Assembly (NCBI GenBank): GCA_964636385.1
Contig: CAZWSC010000107.1
Coordinates: 1 to 36,207 of the forward strand
DNA length: 36,207 bases
Direction of reading: 5' to 3'
From: CAZWSC01 sp964636385
GTDB taxonomy: Bacteria > Eisenbacteria > RBG-16-71-46 > CAIMUX01
Made by a program: the position numbers and the translations under genes. Below the pieces are notes generated by a model. The model worked only from the letters and a program-made list of their open reading frames with translations, had not been told where the DNA came from and made no database searches. Position 1 is the first letter of the stretch. Each line of letters begins with the position of its first letter. Below, piece after piece: positions 16,781 through 24,547 of the stretch.

Positions 16781-17374
16781 GTGCCGGAACCTCAGAAGCC
16801 AGAACCGGGAAAGGTGATATCGCTGCCCCGCACGCGAAGTGTGAGCTGGATGGGGATCGCTCTCGAAGGCTCACAGCAGGTCATGGCCGGGCTGTGGGTG
16901 GGAGGCCTCGTCGCCACGGCCGGCCTGGCAGTACCGGCCCTCCTGACCTCGATCCCGATCCCCGCAGAGGCGAGCAGGGCATCCCTCGAGCTCCTTGGGC
17001 ATCTCGGCATGCTGGGATGCGGGCTTGGGAGCCTCCTTCTCCTCAACACCCTGCTCATGCACCTGCTGACCATGCGCAGCACGCGGGCGATACTCATCCA
17101 GGCGGGTCTGATCCTCGGGATGACGCTGATCGCCGTGGCCGCACAGGCCACGCTCGCACCACTCCTTTCCGACCTCATGCGTTCCAATCCGGATCTCTTC
17201 CAGAGGCCGGATGCCGACCCTCACCTGGCCAGGTTCCGCAACATCTTCATCCTCTACGTCTCGCTGCTCCTGGTGCAGGCGATGATGGGGGTGGCGATTC
17301 TTCTGATGGGAACCCGCCGCTGGTATCGCTACGTCAGGATCGATCACATCGATCCGCCGGTGCACGCATCCTGA
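16781..17374 (+). CDS. DUF4149-like integral membrane protein
   Basis: 197 aa from a GTG at 16781 behind GAAGGGATGAC. After a hydrophilic N-terminus of about 22 residues there are four membrane segments: about 30-55 (GLWVGGLVATAGLAVPALL), 70-92 (MLGCGLGSLLLLNTLLMHLL), 100-120 (ILIQAGLILGMTLIAVAAQA) and 150-173. The segment between helices 3 and 4 has LLSDLMRSNPD and HLARFRNIFILYVS, typical of the DUF4149/TMEM205-like family, whose function is not known. It is convergent with miaB with 16 bp between the stops. The family assignment is by pattern only. Confidence 0.75.
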   Translation: MPEPQKPEPGKVISLPRTRSVSWMGIALEGSQQVMAGLWVGGLVATAGLAVPALLTSIPIPAEASRASLELLGHLGMLGCGLGSLLLLNTLLMHLLTMRSTRAILIQAGLILGMTLIAVAAQATLAPLLSDLMRSNPDLFQRPDADPHLARFRNIFILYVSLLLVQAMMGVAILLMGTRRWYRYVRIDHIDPPVHAS

Positions 17375-17390
17375 TCCGAGACCGCGCTGA

Positions 17391-18701
17391 TCAGCCCTTC
17401 GGAAGCGCGCCCTCCGCGAAGAGGGTGTGAGAACTGGCCGACACGATCCGAACCCTGACGAGTTCTCCCGGCCCTGCGACTGCGGGAAGCAGCACCTTCC
17501 TGAAGTCCGGCGCCTTCCCGACGAACTGCCCGCTCCCCCTGCGGCTGGGCCCTTCCACGAGCACCTCCACCTCCCGGCCGACAACGGCCTGGTAGCGCTC
17601 GAGGGAGATCTGCTCCTGCAGCGCGATCATCCTCTCCAGCCTCTCCGCCTTGACCTGCGACGGAACGGAGTCGGGCAGGTTGCGGGCTGCCCAGGTCCCC
17701 CCGCGCTGCGAGTACCTGAAGAGGAAGGCTCCGTCGAACCGGACCTCGCGCATCAGGGAGAGGGTCTCCTCGAAGTCCTCCTCCTCCTCGCCCGGGAACC
17801 CGGTCAGCAGGTCCGTAGTCAGCCCGATGTCCGGAATCCACCGTCTGGCCATCTCCACGACCGCGAGAAACCCGGCGCGCGTATAGCCGCGCCTCATTGC
17901 CCGCAGGATGCGGGTGGATCCCGCCTGCACCGGGATGTGCAGATGCGGGGCAAGTGTCTCCCTGCCGGCCATCAGCCGGAACTGATCCTCGGTGAAGTCG
18001 GCCGGATGCGGCGAGGTGAATCGGACGCGAAGGATACCGTCGATCCGGGAGACCCTGTCCAGCAGATCGACGAACCCTGAATCGCCGTAACGATAGGAGT
18101 TCACGGTCTGGCCCAGAAGGGTCACATCCCTTGCGCCTTTGTCCACCGCGGTGCGGACCTGCGCTTCGACTTCCTCCGGCGGGAGGGAGCGCTCGCGGCC
18201 CCTGGCCAGCGGGACGACGCAGTAGGTGCAGAATCGGTTGCAGCCCCGCATCACCGGAACGAAGGCCGTGACACCCTCGACGCTCGTCTGGTCGAGGCCG
18301 ATGTAGTCCTCGCGACCGTCGAGGCGGATGTCGATCCCTTGCCCCGTGCCGGACAGGCACCGGAGGAGTTCGGGAATCCGGCGGTAGGAATCCGGACCCA
18401 GGAAGAGATCCACGTGTGGAAGCCGCTCGCGAAGCGAAGCCCCGAGGTGCCTGGGCACGCATCCGGTGATCCCAAGGACAAGGCCGGGGCGGGCGAGCTT
18501 CAGGGGCGCCAGGCTGTCCAGCCGGCGTATGACCCTGTCCTCCGCCTTCCCGCGGACCGAGCAGGTGTTGATGAGGATGAGATCCGCCTCGCCGGGTGTG
18601 CGGGTCTCGACGTACCCTGCCCCCTGAAGTACGTGCAGCATCAGCGAGCTGTCGGCCACGTTCATCTGGCAGCCGTATGTCTCGATGTACACCTTCTTCA
18701 A
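17391..18701 (-). CDS. miaB: tRNA-2-methylthio-N6-isopentenyladenosine(37) synthase MiaB
   Basis: 436 aa from a TTG at 18701, behind GGGGAGG, giving the expected KKVYIETYGCQMN N-terminus. It adds a methylthio group to C2 of i6A37 in tRNAs. The auxiliary [4Fe-4S] cluster cysteines are Cys11 (YGCQMN), Cys47 (NTCSVR) and Cys81 (ITGCVPR); the radical-SAM cysteines are 154, 158 and 161 in RGCNRFCTYCVVPLARGRER. RAMRRGYTRAGFL and TDLLTGFPGEEEEDFEETL follow, then a C-terminal TRAM RNA-binding domain. The RGCNRFC and VVP pattern and the SV after NTC distinguish MiaB from RimO and MtaB. It lies 52 bp after mtaB on the same strand. Confidence 0.96.
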   Translation of the reverse strand: MKKVYIETYGCQMNVADSSLMLHVLQGAGYVETRTPGEADLILINTCSVRGKAEDRVIRRLDSLAPLKLARPGLVLGITGCVPRHLGASLRERLPHVDLFLGPDSYRRIPELLRCLSGTGQGIDIRLDGREDYIGLDQTSVEGVTAFVPVMRGCNRFCTYCVVPLARGRERSLPPEEVEAQVRTAVDKGARDVTLLGQTVNSYRYGDSGFVDLLDRVSRIDGILRVRFTSPHPADFTEDQFRLMAGRETLAPHLHIPVQAGSTRILRAMRRGYTRAGFLAVVEMARRWIPDIGLTTDLLTGFPGEEEEDFEETLSLMREVRFDGAFLFRYSQRGGTWAARNLPDSVPSQVKAERLERMIALQEQISLERYQAVVGREVEVLVEGPSRRGSGQFVGKAPDFRKVLLPAVAGPGELVRVRIVSASSHTLFAEGALPKG

Positions 18702-18705
18702 CCTG

Positions 18706-18712
18706 CCTCCCC
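18706..18712 (-). promoter_or_regulatory. ribosome binding site deciding a TTG start of miaB
   Basis: GGGGAGG on the minus strand lies 4 nt before the TTG at 18701. No ATG or GTG lies close to the conserved N-terminus, so TTG is the best start. Confidence 0.55.
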
Positions 18713-18753
18713 GGCAGTCTTCTGATACTCGACCCAACGCGCGCGCACCTGGA

Positions 18754-20106
18754 TCAGACCCGCTCACCCAGCAGCCCGCCCCTGCCGTCCGCCGACGACA
18801 ACCGCACCCTGACAATGCAGGCAGCGTGATTCGCCCCGCCTCTCCAGGGGAACTGCACGCGAAGGTAGTTGCCGGTCAGGCCTGTCCACACCCCGGGTGC
18901 AGTCTCCCTTTCGGGGATCACCTCCTGCACAGACCCGATCCGGCCCTCTGCGAAACGGGCCTTCATGCGGCCCCCCAGTTCGCGCAGGATCCTGCTTCTG
19001 TTGCGCGCCTCGCCGTCGCCCGCCATCTCCTTCATCGAAAAGGCGGGCGTACCCGGGCGCGGCGAGTACCTGAACACGTGCAGGTATGCGAGAGGAAGGG
19101 ACTCCAGAAGCGCACGGGTCGCATCGAACTCAGCCTGCCCCTCCCCCGGGAAGCCGACCATGACGTCGGCGCCGACGGCAGCGCCCGGGATCCGGCCGCA
19201 CAGGCCCATGACCAGCTCCGCATAGTACTCTGGGCTGTAGCTGCGCAGCATCGATGCGAGCACTCCCGGATCCCCGCTCTGAAGCGGAAGGTGAAAGTGC
19301 GCGCACAGCCCTGGAATCGCGGCAAAGCGGTCGAGCCATTCCGGCTGCACGTACTGGGGCTCCAGGGAGTTCAGCCGGATTCGCCCGAGACCGCGCAACC
19401 CTGCCAGTGCATCGAGCAGATCCGGCAGCTGCGGACAGCCTGGAAGATCCCTGCCCCACAGCGCAGTGTTGATCCCGGTCAGGGCAACCTCCGCGTGGCC
19501 GCCCGCCACGCGTCTCCCGGCCTCCGCGATCGTCTCCTCCAAAGGTCGGCTGCGGCTGCGGCCGCGGACGGAGGGGATGATGCAATAGGAGCATCCGTGA
19601 TCGCACCCATCCTGAATCTTCAGCAGGGCCCTGGTGCGGCGCGTAACCTGCCCGGATCCGTAGGGGACGAAGCTCCCGCACGTCGGGTCTTCTCCCACGG
19701 CGATCCTGCACCGGCCGCGGCATGACAGGCTGCCGCATGCGGGTTCGAGCCCTGTCAGAATCTGTTCCGCCAGTCCGGCCTTCCCGCTGTTTCCGATGAC
19801 GATGTCAACACCCTCGATCGCCGCTGTGATCTCCGGCACCCTCTGGGCCATGCACCCGGTGACGATCAGGCGACCGCTCCCCTTGCTCCTCGCAGCCCGG
19901 CGCACAGCCTGCCGGCTGTCGGAGTCGGCAGTGGCTGTGACTGTGCAGGTGTTCACCACGATCCAGTCCGCTGCGCTGCCGAAAGGCACCAGACGAAATC
20001 CTGCCTCCGCGAGCCGGCTCACCAGGCAGTCCATCTCCTCCTGGTTTGCCTTGCAGCCTATCGACTGGAGCGAGAAAGTTGGCCTTTGGTCCGAAGCGTC
20101 GCGCAT
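18754..20106 (-). CDS. mtaB: tRNA t6A37 C2-methylthiotransferase MtaB
   Basis: About 450 aa. It converts t6A37 to ms2t6A37. N-terminal cluster cysteines are Cys18 (SIGCKANQEEMD), Cys54 (NTCTVTATAD) and Cys85 (VTGCMAQR). The radical-SAM cysteines are 168, 172 and 175 in DGCDHGCSYCIIPSVRGRSR. LTGINTALWGRD, ADVMVGFPGEGQAEFD and FRYSPRPGTPAFSM follow, then a TRAM-like C-terminus. The NTCTVT and DGC...IIP pattern marks the MtaB subgroup. The start at 20106 is the ATG nearest the conserved domain; ATGs at 20151 and 20163 are alternatives, and none has a good Shine-Dalgarno sequence. A Cys-rich insert (about 120-145: ACGSLSCRGRC, then TCGSF) precedes the radical-SAM domain. Confidence 0.93.
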   Translation of the reverse strand: MRDASDQRPTFSLQSIGCKANQEEMDCLVSRLAEAGFRLVPFGSAADWIVVNTCTVTATADSDSRQAVRRAARSKGSGRLIVTGCMAQRVPEITAAIEGVDIVIGNSGKAGLAEQILTGLEPACGSLSCRGRCRIAVGEDPTCGSFVPYGSGQVTRRTRALLKIQDGCDHGCSYCIIPSVRGRSRSRPLEETIAEAGRRVAGGHAEVALTGINTALWGRDLPGCPQLPDLLDALAGLRGLGRIRLNSLEPQYVQPEWLDRFAAIPGLCAHFHLPLQSGDPGVLASMLRSYSPEYYAELVMGLCGRIPGAAVGADVMVGFPGEGQAEFDATRALLESLPLAYLHVFRYSPRPGTPAFSMKEMAGDGEARNRSRILRELGGRMKARFAEGRIGSVQEVIPERETAPGVWTGLTGNYLRVQFPWRGGANHAACIVRVRLSSADGRGGLLGERV

Positions 20107-20638
20107 CTCAGGGAGAGCTTCGGTCGCCGGCCTGTTCTGAACATGGCACATCGGATCGATCATACGCAGTCTGATACCGGGCAGACAAGCAGACCGAAGT
20201 GGCGCCGACCAATCACGGCAACATCGCCAAAGGATAAATCGACAGCAGAATTTTCGATCCGCCAGCAAGTTGAAGCGCCTGGCCCCATCCTGATGGCAAA
20301 GGTCATCCCAGGCCGTCATCCAGTTGTGATGACGATCGATTTAGTGCTGGAAGAGAGGTCGCCGAACGGATATCGTGTGAACCCCGCGACGGGAACACCT
20401 TCTTTCTGGTGGCGGTGCTGATCGCGGGTCCCGCTCCGTGGCGGGTCCGCTCGGCAGGATAGATGATGATGTGGTCATCGGCCTTCGGGCCGGGTATTCC
20501 AGGTTCTGGCCAGCCGGGTCCGCACTTCTCCGGCGGGGCCTTACATGTTTCCCCGAGGGGGCGAGAAGACCGGGAGAGAAGCGTGAAACCTCCCCCTCTG
20601 TTCTCGATCCTCCCCGGCGGCGAGGGAAGGCGGAGGGT
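20107..20638. other. divergent intergenic region, mtaB / nrdJ, with UUCG hairpin
   Basis: 532 bp. The mtaB-proximal half is less GC-rich, and its codon pattern does not support a gene on either strand. The nrdJ-proximal half carries a perfect CGGCC-TTCG-GGCCG tetraloop hairpin (20479-20492) and the overlapping palindromes GCGGGTCCCGC and GCGGGTCCGC near 20425-20450. It may be a structured nrdJ leader. I looked for the conserved core of the adenosylcobalamin riboswitch and for NrdR boxes and did not find either. Confidence 0.5.
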
Positions 20639-23488
20639 ATGTCTCGAAAGGAATCGGGGATCAGCCCGTCACTGGGAAGCAACGTCCGCCGGAAGACCGG
20701 CGAGACCATCGGCAGGGGCCTTACCGTCCCGCGCCGATTCACACGCCCGGGCATGCACCCCTTCGATGAGGTGACATGGGAACTGCGCACAGCCACTTTG
20801 AACAGCGAGAAAGGCGAGGTCATCTTCGAGCAGAAGGGGGTCGAGACGCCGTCCTTCTGGTCGCAGATGGCCACCAACGTGGTCGCATCAAAGTATTTCA
20901 ACGGAGCGGTCGGCACCCCTGAGCGGGAGCACTCGGTCAAGCAGCTGGTGAGTCGTGTTGCGGGTACGATCGCCAGGTGGGGACGCGAACAGCAGTTCTT
21001 CGACACTCCCGCCGACGCGGATGCGTTCGAAGCGGAACTCACCTACATGCTGGTCCACCAGCTCGCATCCTTCAACTCGCCCGTCTGGTTCAACGTCGGC
21101 GTCGAGGAGAAGCCCCAGTGCTCGGCCTGCTTCATCAACTCGGTTGAGGACCGCATGGACTCGATCCTCGAACTGGCCAAGACCGAGGGGATGCTGTTCA
21201 AGTGGGGATCCGGTTCGGGCACCAACTTCTCGACGATCCGTTCCTCCAGGGAACCGCTCTCGAGCGGGGGAACGGCATCCGGCCCTGTCTCCTTCATGAA
21301 GGGATACGATGCCTTCGCGGGGGTCATCAAGTCCGGCGGCAAGACCCGCCGTGCAGCCAAGATGGTCATCCTGAACGTCGACCACCCGGATATAGAGGAG
21401 TACGTGCTCTGCAAGGCCGAGGAGGAGAAGAAGGCATGGTCCCTGATCGACTCCGGCTATGACGGATCATTCAACGGCGCGGCATACTCCAGCGTCTTCT
21501 TCCAGAACTCAAACAACTCGGTGAGGGTCACCGATGCGTTCATGGAAGCCGTGGAGAAGGACGGGGAGTGGGCGACGAAGAGCGTACTCACCGGAGAGCC
21601 GGTCGACAGGATGCAGGCCCGCGACCTCTTCCGCAGGATCGCCGAGGCTGCGTGGACCTGCGGTGATCCCGGCATTCAGTACGATACGACGATCAACGAG
21701 TGGCACACCTGCGCCAACTCGGGCCGGATCAACGCCTCGAATCCGTGCAGCGAGTACATGTTCCTGGACGACTCGGCCTGCAATCTCGGCAGCCTGAATC
21801 TCATGCGGTTCCGCACATCCAGCGGTGAGCTGGACGTGGAATCCCTGCGCCACGCGGTTCACATCATGATCATAGCCATGGAGTCGGTCGTGGACCCGGC
21901 GTCCTATCCCACCTCGAAGATCGGACGAAACAGCCATCTGTACAGGCCGCTCGGTCTTGGGTACGCCAACCTGGGCAGCCTTCTCATGGCGCGCGGGGTC
22001 CCCTACGACAGTGAGCAGGGGCGCCATGTGGCGGCCGCCGTCACAGCCCTTCTGACGGGACAGGGGTATGCCACCAGCGCGGAGATCGCATCGTGTGCAG
22101 GCCCCTTCCCCGCCTATGAGGGCAACCGCGGGCCGATGATGGACGTGATCCGCAGGCACAGGAAGGCTGTCGGAGGGATCGATCCCGGCATGGTGCCCGA
22201 GCGCCTGCTGGCGGCTGTTCAGCACGCCTGGGAGCGGGCGGAGACCCTGGGCGGACAGAACGGATTCCGGAATGCACAGGTCACGGTGCTCGCCCCCACA
22301 GGCACGATCGCCTTCATGATGGACTGCGATACGACCGGGATCGAGCCGGACATAGCACTCGTGAAGTACAAGAAGCTGGTCGGCGGCGGGATGCTGAAGA
22401 TCGTCAACCAGACGGTGTCCGAGGCCCTCGGCTACCTCGATTACGCACCCGAGCAGAAGCAGGACATCCTGACGTACCTGGAGGAGAAGGACACGGTCGA
22501 GGGAGCTCCGCACCTGAACCCGGAGCACCTTTCTGTCTTCGATTGCGCCTTCAAGCCGGCGAAGGGCAGCAGGTCGATCCACTACATGGGACATATCAGG
22601 ATGATGGCGGCCGTGCAGCCCTTCATCTCCGGCGCGATATCCAAGACTGTGAACATGCCGAACGAGGCCACAATCGAGGACATCGAGCGCGTCTACCTCG
22701 AGGCCTGGCGGCTGGGTCTGAAGTCGGTGGCCATATACCGCGACGGATGCAAGCGCACGCAACCGCTCACCACCAATCTCGAGAAGAAGAGGGTAAGGGA
22801 TAACAGTGAGGCCGCGGCCGGTCTGTCGGATGCGCTCCAGGCGATCCCTGAGCCCCCCGCTGGTGCGATCAAGCCGATCCGCAGGCGCCTTCCTGACGAA
22901 CGGCGCTCGATCACGCACAAGTTCTCGATCGGCGGCCACGAGGGATATCTCACGGTCGGCCTCTACGACGACGGCACACCCGGGGAGATCTTCATCGTCG
23001 TTGCCAAGGAGGGAACAGTCATATCCGGGCTGGCGGATGCATTCGCCACCGCGATCTCCCTGGCCCTTCAGTACGGGGTCCCCCTGAAGGTGCTGGTCGA
23101 CAAGTTCACCAATGTCCGGTTCGAACCGGCCGGGATCACCTCGAACCCCGAGATCCGTTTCGCGAAGTCGATCACGGATTATGTCTTCCGCTGGCTCGCC
23201 CTGAAGTTCCTTCCCGATCATCCGGTCGTGCAGGAGGCGAGGCTTCACAATGGTGGTGGGGGCGCATCAAACGGTTCAGGCGGCAGTGGGTTGCTCTGGA
23301 ACACGCAGCCTTTGCCCGGTTCATCCGCAGGCGCAGGGACGCCGGGCAATGCCGTAGTTTCGGAGGATTCGTACGGTCAGTGCGTCGACACGGACGCGCC
23401 GATCTGTCCGGACTGTGGATCCCTCATGGTCAGAAACGCCGCGTGTTACAGATGCTTCAACTGCGGAACTTCGAATGGATGCAGCTAG
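20639..23488 (+). CDS. nrdJ: adenosylcobalamin-dependent (class II) ribonucleoside-diphosphate reductase
   Basis: 949 aa from the ATG at 20639, behind GAGGGAAGGCGGAGGGT. It reduces ribonucleotides to deoxyribonucleotides using a B12-generated thiyl radical and works with or without oxygen. The ten-stranded barrel has CSACFINS (Cys161), the thiyl-radical NPCSEYMF (Cys370) and ACNLGSLNL (Cys381). LAPTGTIAFMMDCDTTGIEP and KSVAIYRDGCKRTQPL are typical of the NrdJ subgroup. The NrdJ-specific GGHEGYLTVGLYDDGTPGEI module (about 755-870) comes next. A Gly/Ser/Asn-rich linker leads to a C-terminal zinc ribbon with CPDCG and CYRCFNCG (about 923-944), thought to re-reduce the active site. The adenosyltransferase gene follows directly. 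Confidence 0.96.
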   Translation: MSRKESGISPSLGSNVRRKTGETIGRGLTVPRRFTRPGMHPFDEVTWELRTATLNSEKGEVIFEQKGVETPSFWSQMATNVVASKYFNGAVGTPEREHSVKQLVSRVAGTIARWGREQQFFDTPADADAFEAELTYMLVHQLASFNSPVWFNVGVEEKPQCSACFINSVEDRMDSILELAKTEGMLFKWGSGSGTNFSTIRSSREPLSSGGTASGPVSFMKGYDAFAGVIKSGGKTRRAAKMVILNVDHPDIEEYVLCKAEEEKKAWSLIDSGYDGSFNGAAYSSVFFQNSNNSVRVTDAFMEAVEKDGEWATKSVLTGEPVDRMQARDLFRRIAEAAWTCGDPGIQYDTTINEWHTCANSGRINASNPCSEYMFLDDSACNLGSLNLMRFRTSSGELDVESLRHAVHIMIIAMESVVDPASYPTSKIGRNSHLYRPLGLGYANLGSLLMARGVPYDSEQGRHVAAAVTALLTGQGYATSAEIASCAGPFPAYEGNRGPMMDVIRRHRKAVGGIDPGMVPERLLAAVQHAWERAETLGGQNGFRNAQVTVLAPTGTIAFMMDCDTTGIEPDIALVKYKKLVGGGMLKIVNQTVSEALGYLDYAPEQKQDILTYLEEKDTVEGAPHLNPEHLSVFDCAFKPAKGSRSIHYMGHIRMMAAVQPFISGAISKTVNMPNEATIEDIERVYLEAWRLGLKSVAIYRDGCKRTQPLTTNLEKKRVRDNSEAAAGLSDALQAIPEPPAGAIKPIRRRLPDERRSITHKFSIGGHEGYLTVGLYDDGTPGEIFIVVAKEGTVISGLADAFATAISLALQYGVPLKVLVDKFTNVRFEPAGITSNPEIRFAKSITDYVFRWLALKFLPDHPVVQEARLHNGGGGASNGSGGSGLLWNTQPLPGSSAGAGTPGNAVVSEDSYGQCVDTDAPICPDCGSLMVRNAACYRCFNCGTSNGCS

Positions 23489-23564
23489 ACCGGGCACGGG
23501 GAGGCGGCTGTGCATGCCTCTCTGCGGATACGCGGTGGCTGCGCGCAAAGGAGCAGGCAGGGTG

Positions 23565-24218
23565 ATGGCAGGGCAGGGAAGGATCTACACGAGGAAGGGA
23601 GACGGGGGTATGGCAGCCGCTCTGGGCGGCAGACGCCATCCCAAGTCTGATCCGCGATTCCGTGCCCTTGGGGCACTGGAGGAGTTGAGCGCCTCCCTGG
23701 GCTGCACGACCGCCGACCCCTCTCTGCCGGTGTCAATCCGTGATGATCTGCATCGCCTCCAGCGATGCCTGTTCACAGCCGGCGCCGCGATTGCCGGTGA
23801 TGACCCGTCCGCCTCATCAGGTCACTTCCGGAGTGAGACTGTATGGTTGGAAGGCCGCATAGACGAGACAGAGGAAGTCCTCCCGTCTTTGGCGCGTTTC
23901 ATCCTTCCGGGAGGATCGACAGCCGGGGCGCTGCTGCACATGGCCCGCACGATCTGCCGCAGGGCCGAAGCCGAGGTCGTGGCGTACTGCCGCCTCGAAG
24001 CCACTGAAGCAGGAACGGACACCAGGGTATCCGCAGAGCCGCCCGGAGATACCGCACCTGTCCCGACAGAATCACATGTCTGCATGCCTGGCCGTCTCCA
24101 TCTGCTGGGATGGTTGAACAGGCTGTCGGATGCGCTCTTCGTCATGGCCCGCCACGCCAACAAGGTCGCAGGAGCCCCAGAGACACAGTGGGACGGCAGG
24201 GCATCGGAAGGGCAATGA
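23565..24218 (+). CDS. PduO-type ATP:cob(I)alamin adenosyltransferase
   Basis: 217 aa from the ATG at 23565 (an alternative GTG lies one codon earlier). It transfers the adenosyl group of ATP to cob(I)alamin to make coenzyme B12. Signatures are RIYTRKGDGG at 6-15 (ATP-binding N-terminus), RALGALEELSASLG, and ILPGGSTAGALLHMARTICRR (about 113-133), then LGWLNRLSDALFVMARHAN at the C-terminus. About 28 hydrophilic residues (about 145-172, rich in Glu, Thr and Pro) are inserted before the last helix where relatives have a short turn. It starts 76 bp after the B12-dependent reductase, so co-transcription and cofactor supply for nrdJ are very likely. Confidence 0.92.
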   Translation: MAGQGRIYTRKGDGGMAAALGGRRHPKSDPRFRALGALEELSASLGCTTADPSLPVSIRDDLHRLQRCLFTAGAAIAGDDPSASSGHFRSETVWLEGRIDETEEVLPSLARFILPGGSTAGALLHMARTICRRAEAEVVAYCRLEATEAGTDTRVSAEPPGDTAPVPTESHVCMPGRLHLLGWLNRLSDALFVMARHANKVAGAPETQWDGRASEGQ

Positions 24219-24239
24219 CAAACGGACGTTCAAATGTGC

Positions 24240-24542
24240 CCCGGGTTCGAACCCGGGTAAAGAATTGGGGCCGGTCGAGCTATCCCGCTCGGGTCGTCCT
24301 GGCCACGGAAGGCAGGGGGTTAGCATTGCCTTTGGCTCAAGGGAAGGAGCAGGATGACTGCATGGGACTGACCGGCCCCAGTAACTCCGCCGGACTCGTA
24401 CCCGTTCCACGCCCGTTTCAGGGCGTAGAAGGGACAGTCCACTTATCCACTTTAGCAGAATGAGGTCAGCCGGACAAGGAGTGTAAACACCAGCTTACGA
24501 ACAAACGTTCTGGAGACACCATCTCTTCAGAAACCCGGGAGG
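24240..24542 (+). promoter_or_regulatory. structured leader RNA with possible ribosome-site sequestration
   Basis: The 329-nt gap before the ACT gene contains successive strong folds: a perfect 18-bp palindrome CCCGGGTTCGAACCCGGG (24240-24257), the branched element at 24267-24379, and a long hairpin at 24392-24440 (GGACT...AGTCC around ACGCCC-GTTTCA-GGGCGT). A smaller hairpin lies near 24492-24513. AACCCGGG, the 3' arm of the first palindrome, recurs exactly at 24532-24539, where it overlaps the GGGAGG ribosome site (24537-24542) of the ACT gene. The 5' arm CCCGGGTT (24240-24247) can therefore pair either with its own hairpin arm or with the ribosome site. Such mutually exclusive pairing is what a riboswitch or attenuator needs. 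No known class was recognised. Confidence 0.45.
24267..24379 (+). ncRNA. candidate branched structured RNA element
   Basis: A 113-nt segment closed by a perfect 10-bp helix, GGGGCCGGTC (24267-24276) with GACCGGCCCC (24370-24379). Inside are a small hairpin GAGC-TATCCC-GCTC (24277-24290) and a 9-bp helix GTCGTCCTG with CAGGATGAC (24293-24301 and 24350-24358, one G-U pair). That helix encloses GCCA/TGGC and AAGGCA/TGCCTT (24302-24336). This is too regular for random intergenic DNA at this size. I compared it mentally with SRP RNA, tmRNA, RNase P, 6S, lysine and cobalamin riboswitches and found no match. It could be a riboswitch aptamer of the downstream ACT gene or an independent small RNA. Confidence 0.45.
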
Positions 24543-24547
24543 CCGCA

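Noticed and set aside
20164..20421. plus-strand small protein upstream of nrdJ
   Set aside because: No ribosome site and no recognisable family; the region more likely holds regulatory DNA.
20340..20638. adenosylcobalamin riboswitch or NrdR boxes before nrdJ
   Set aside because: Neither the GCCACTG-type core nor an AT-rich 16-bp NrdR box is present.
21509..23248. 579-codon minus-strand open frame inside nrdJ
   Set aside because: It lies wholly opposite a conserved reductase and shows no recognisable domain.
24240..24265. tRNA or tRNA fragment, suggested by GGTTCGAACCC
   Set aside because: The stem is a symmetric palindrome around TTCGAA, so it cannot form a normal 5-bp/7-nt T-arm, and no matching acceptor, D or anticodon arms lie on either strand.
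24267..24379. SRP RNA (the length of about 113 nt and a GGAA sequence suggested it)
   Set aside because: The asymmetric-loop sequences of helix 8 and the closing pairs of the GGAA tetraloop are absent; the fold is branched rather than a single rod.
24219..24547. lysine riboswitch ahead of an aspartokinase-related gene
   Set aside because: The conserved lysine-riboswitch core sequences were not found on either strand.
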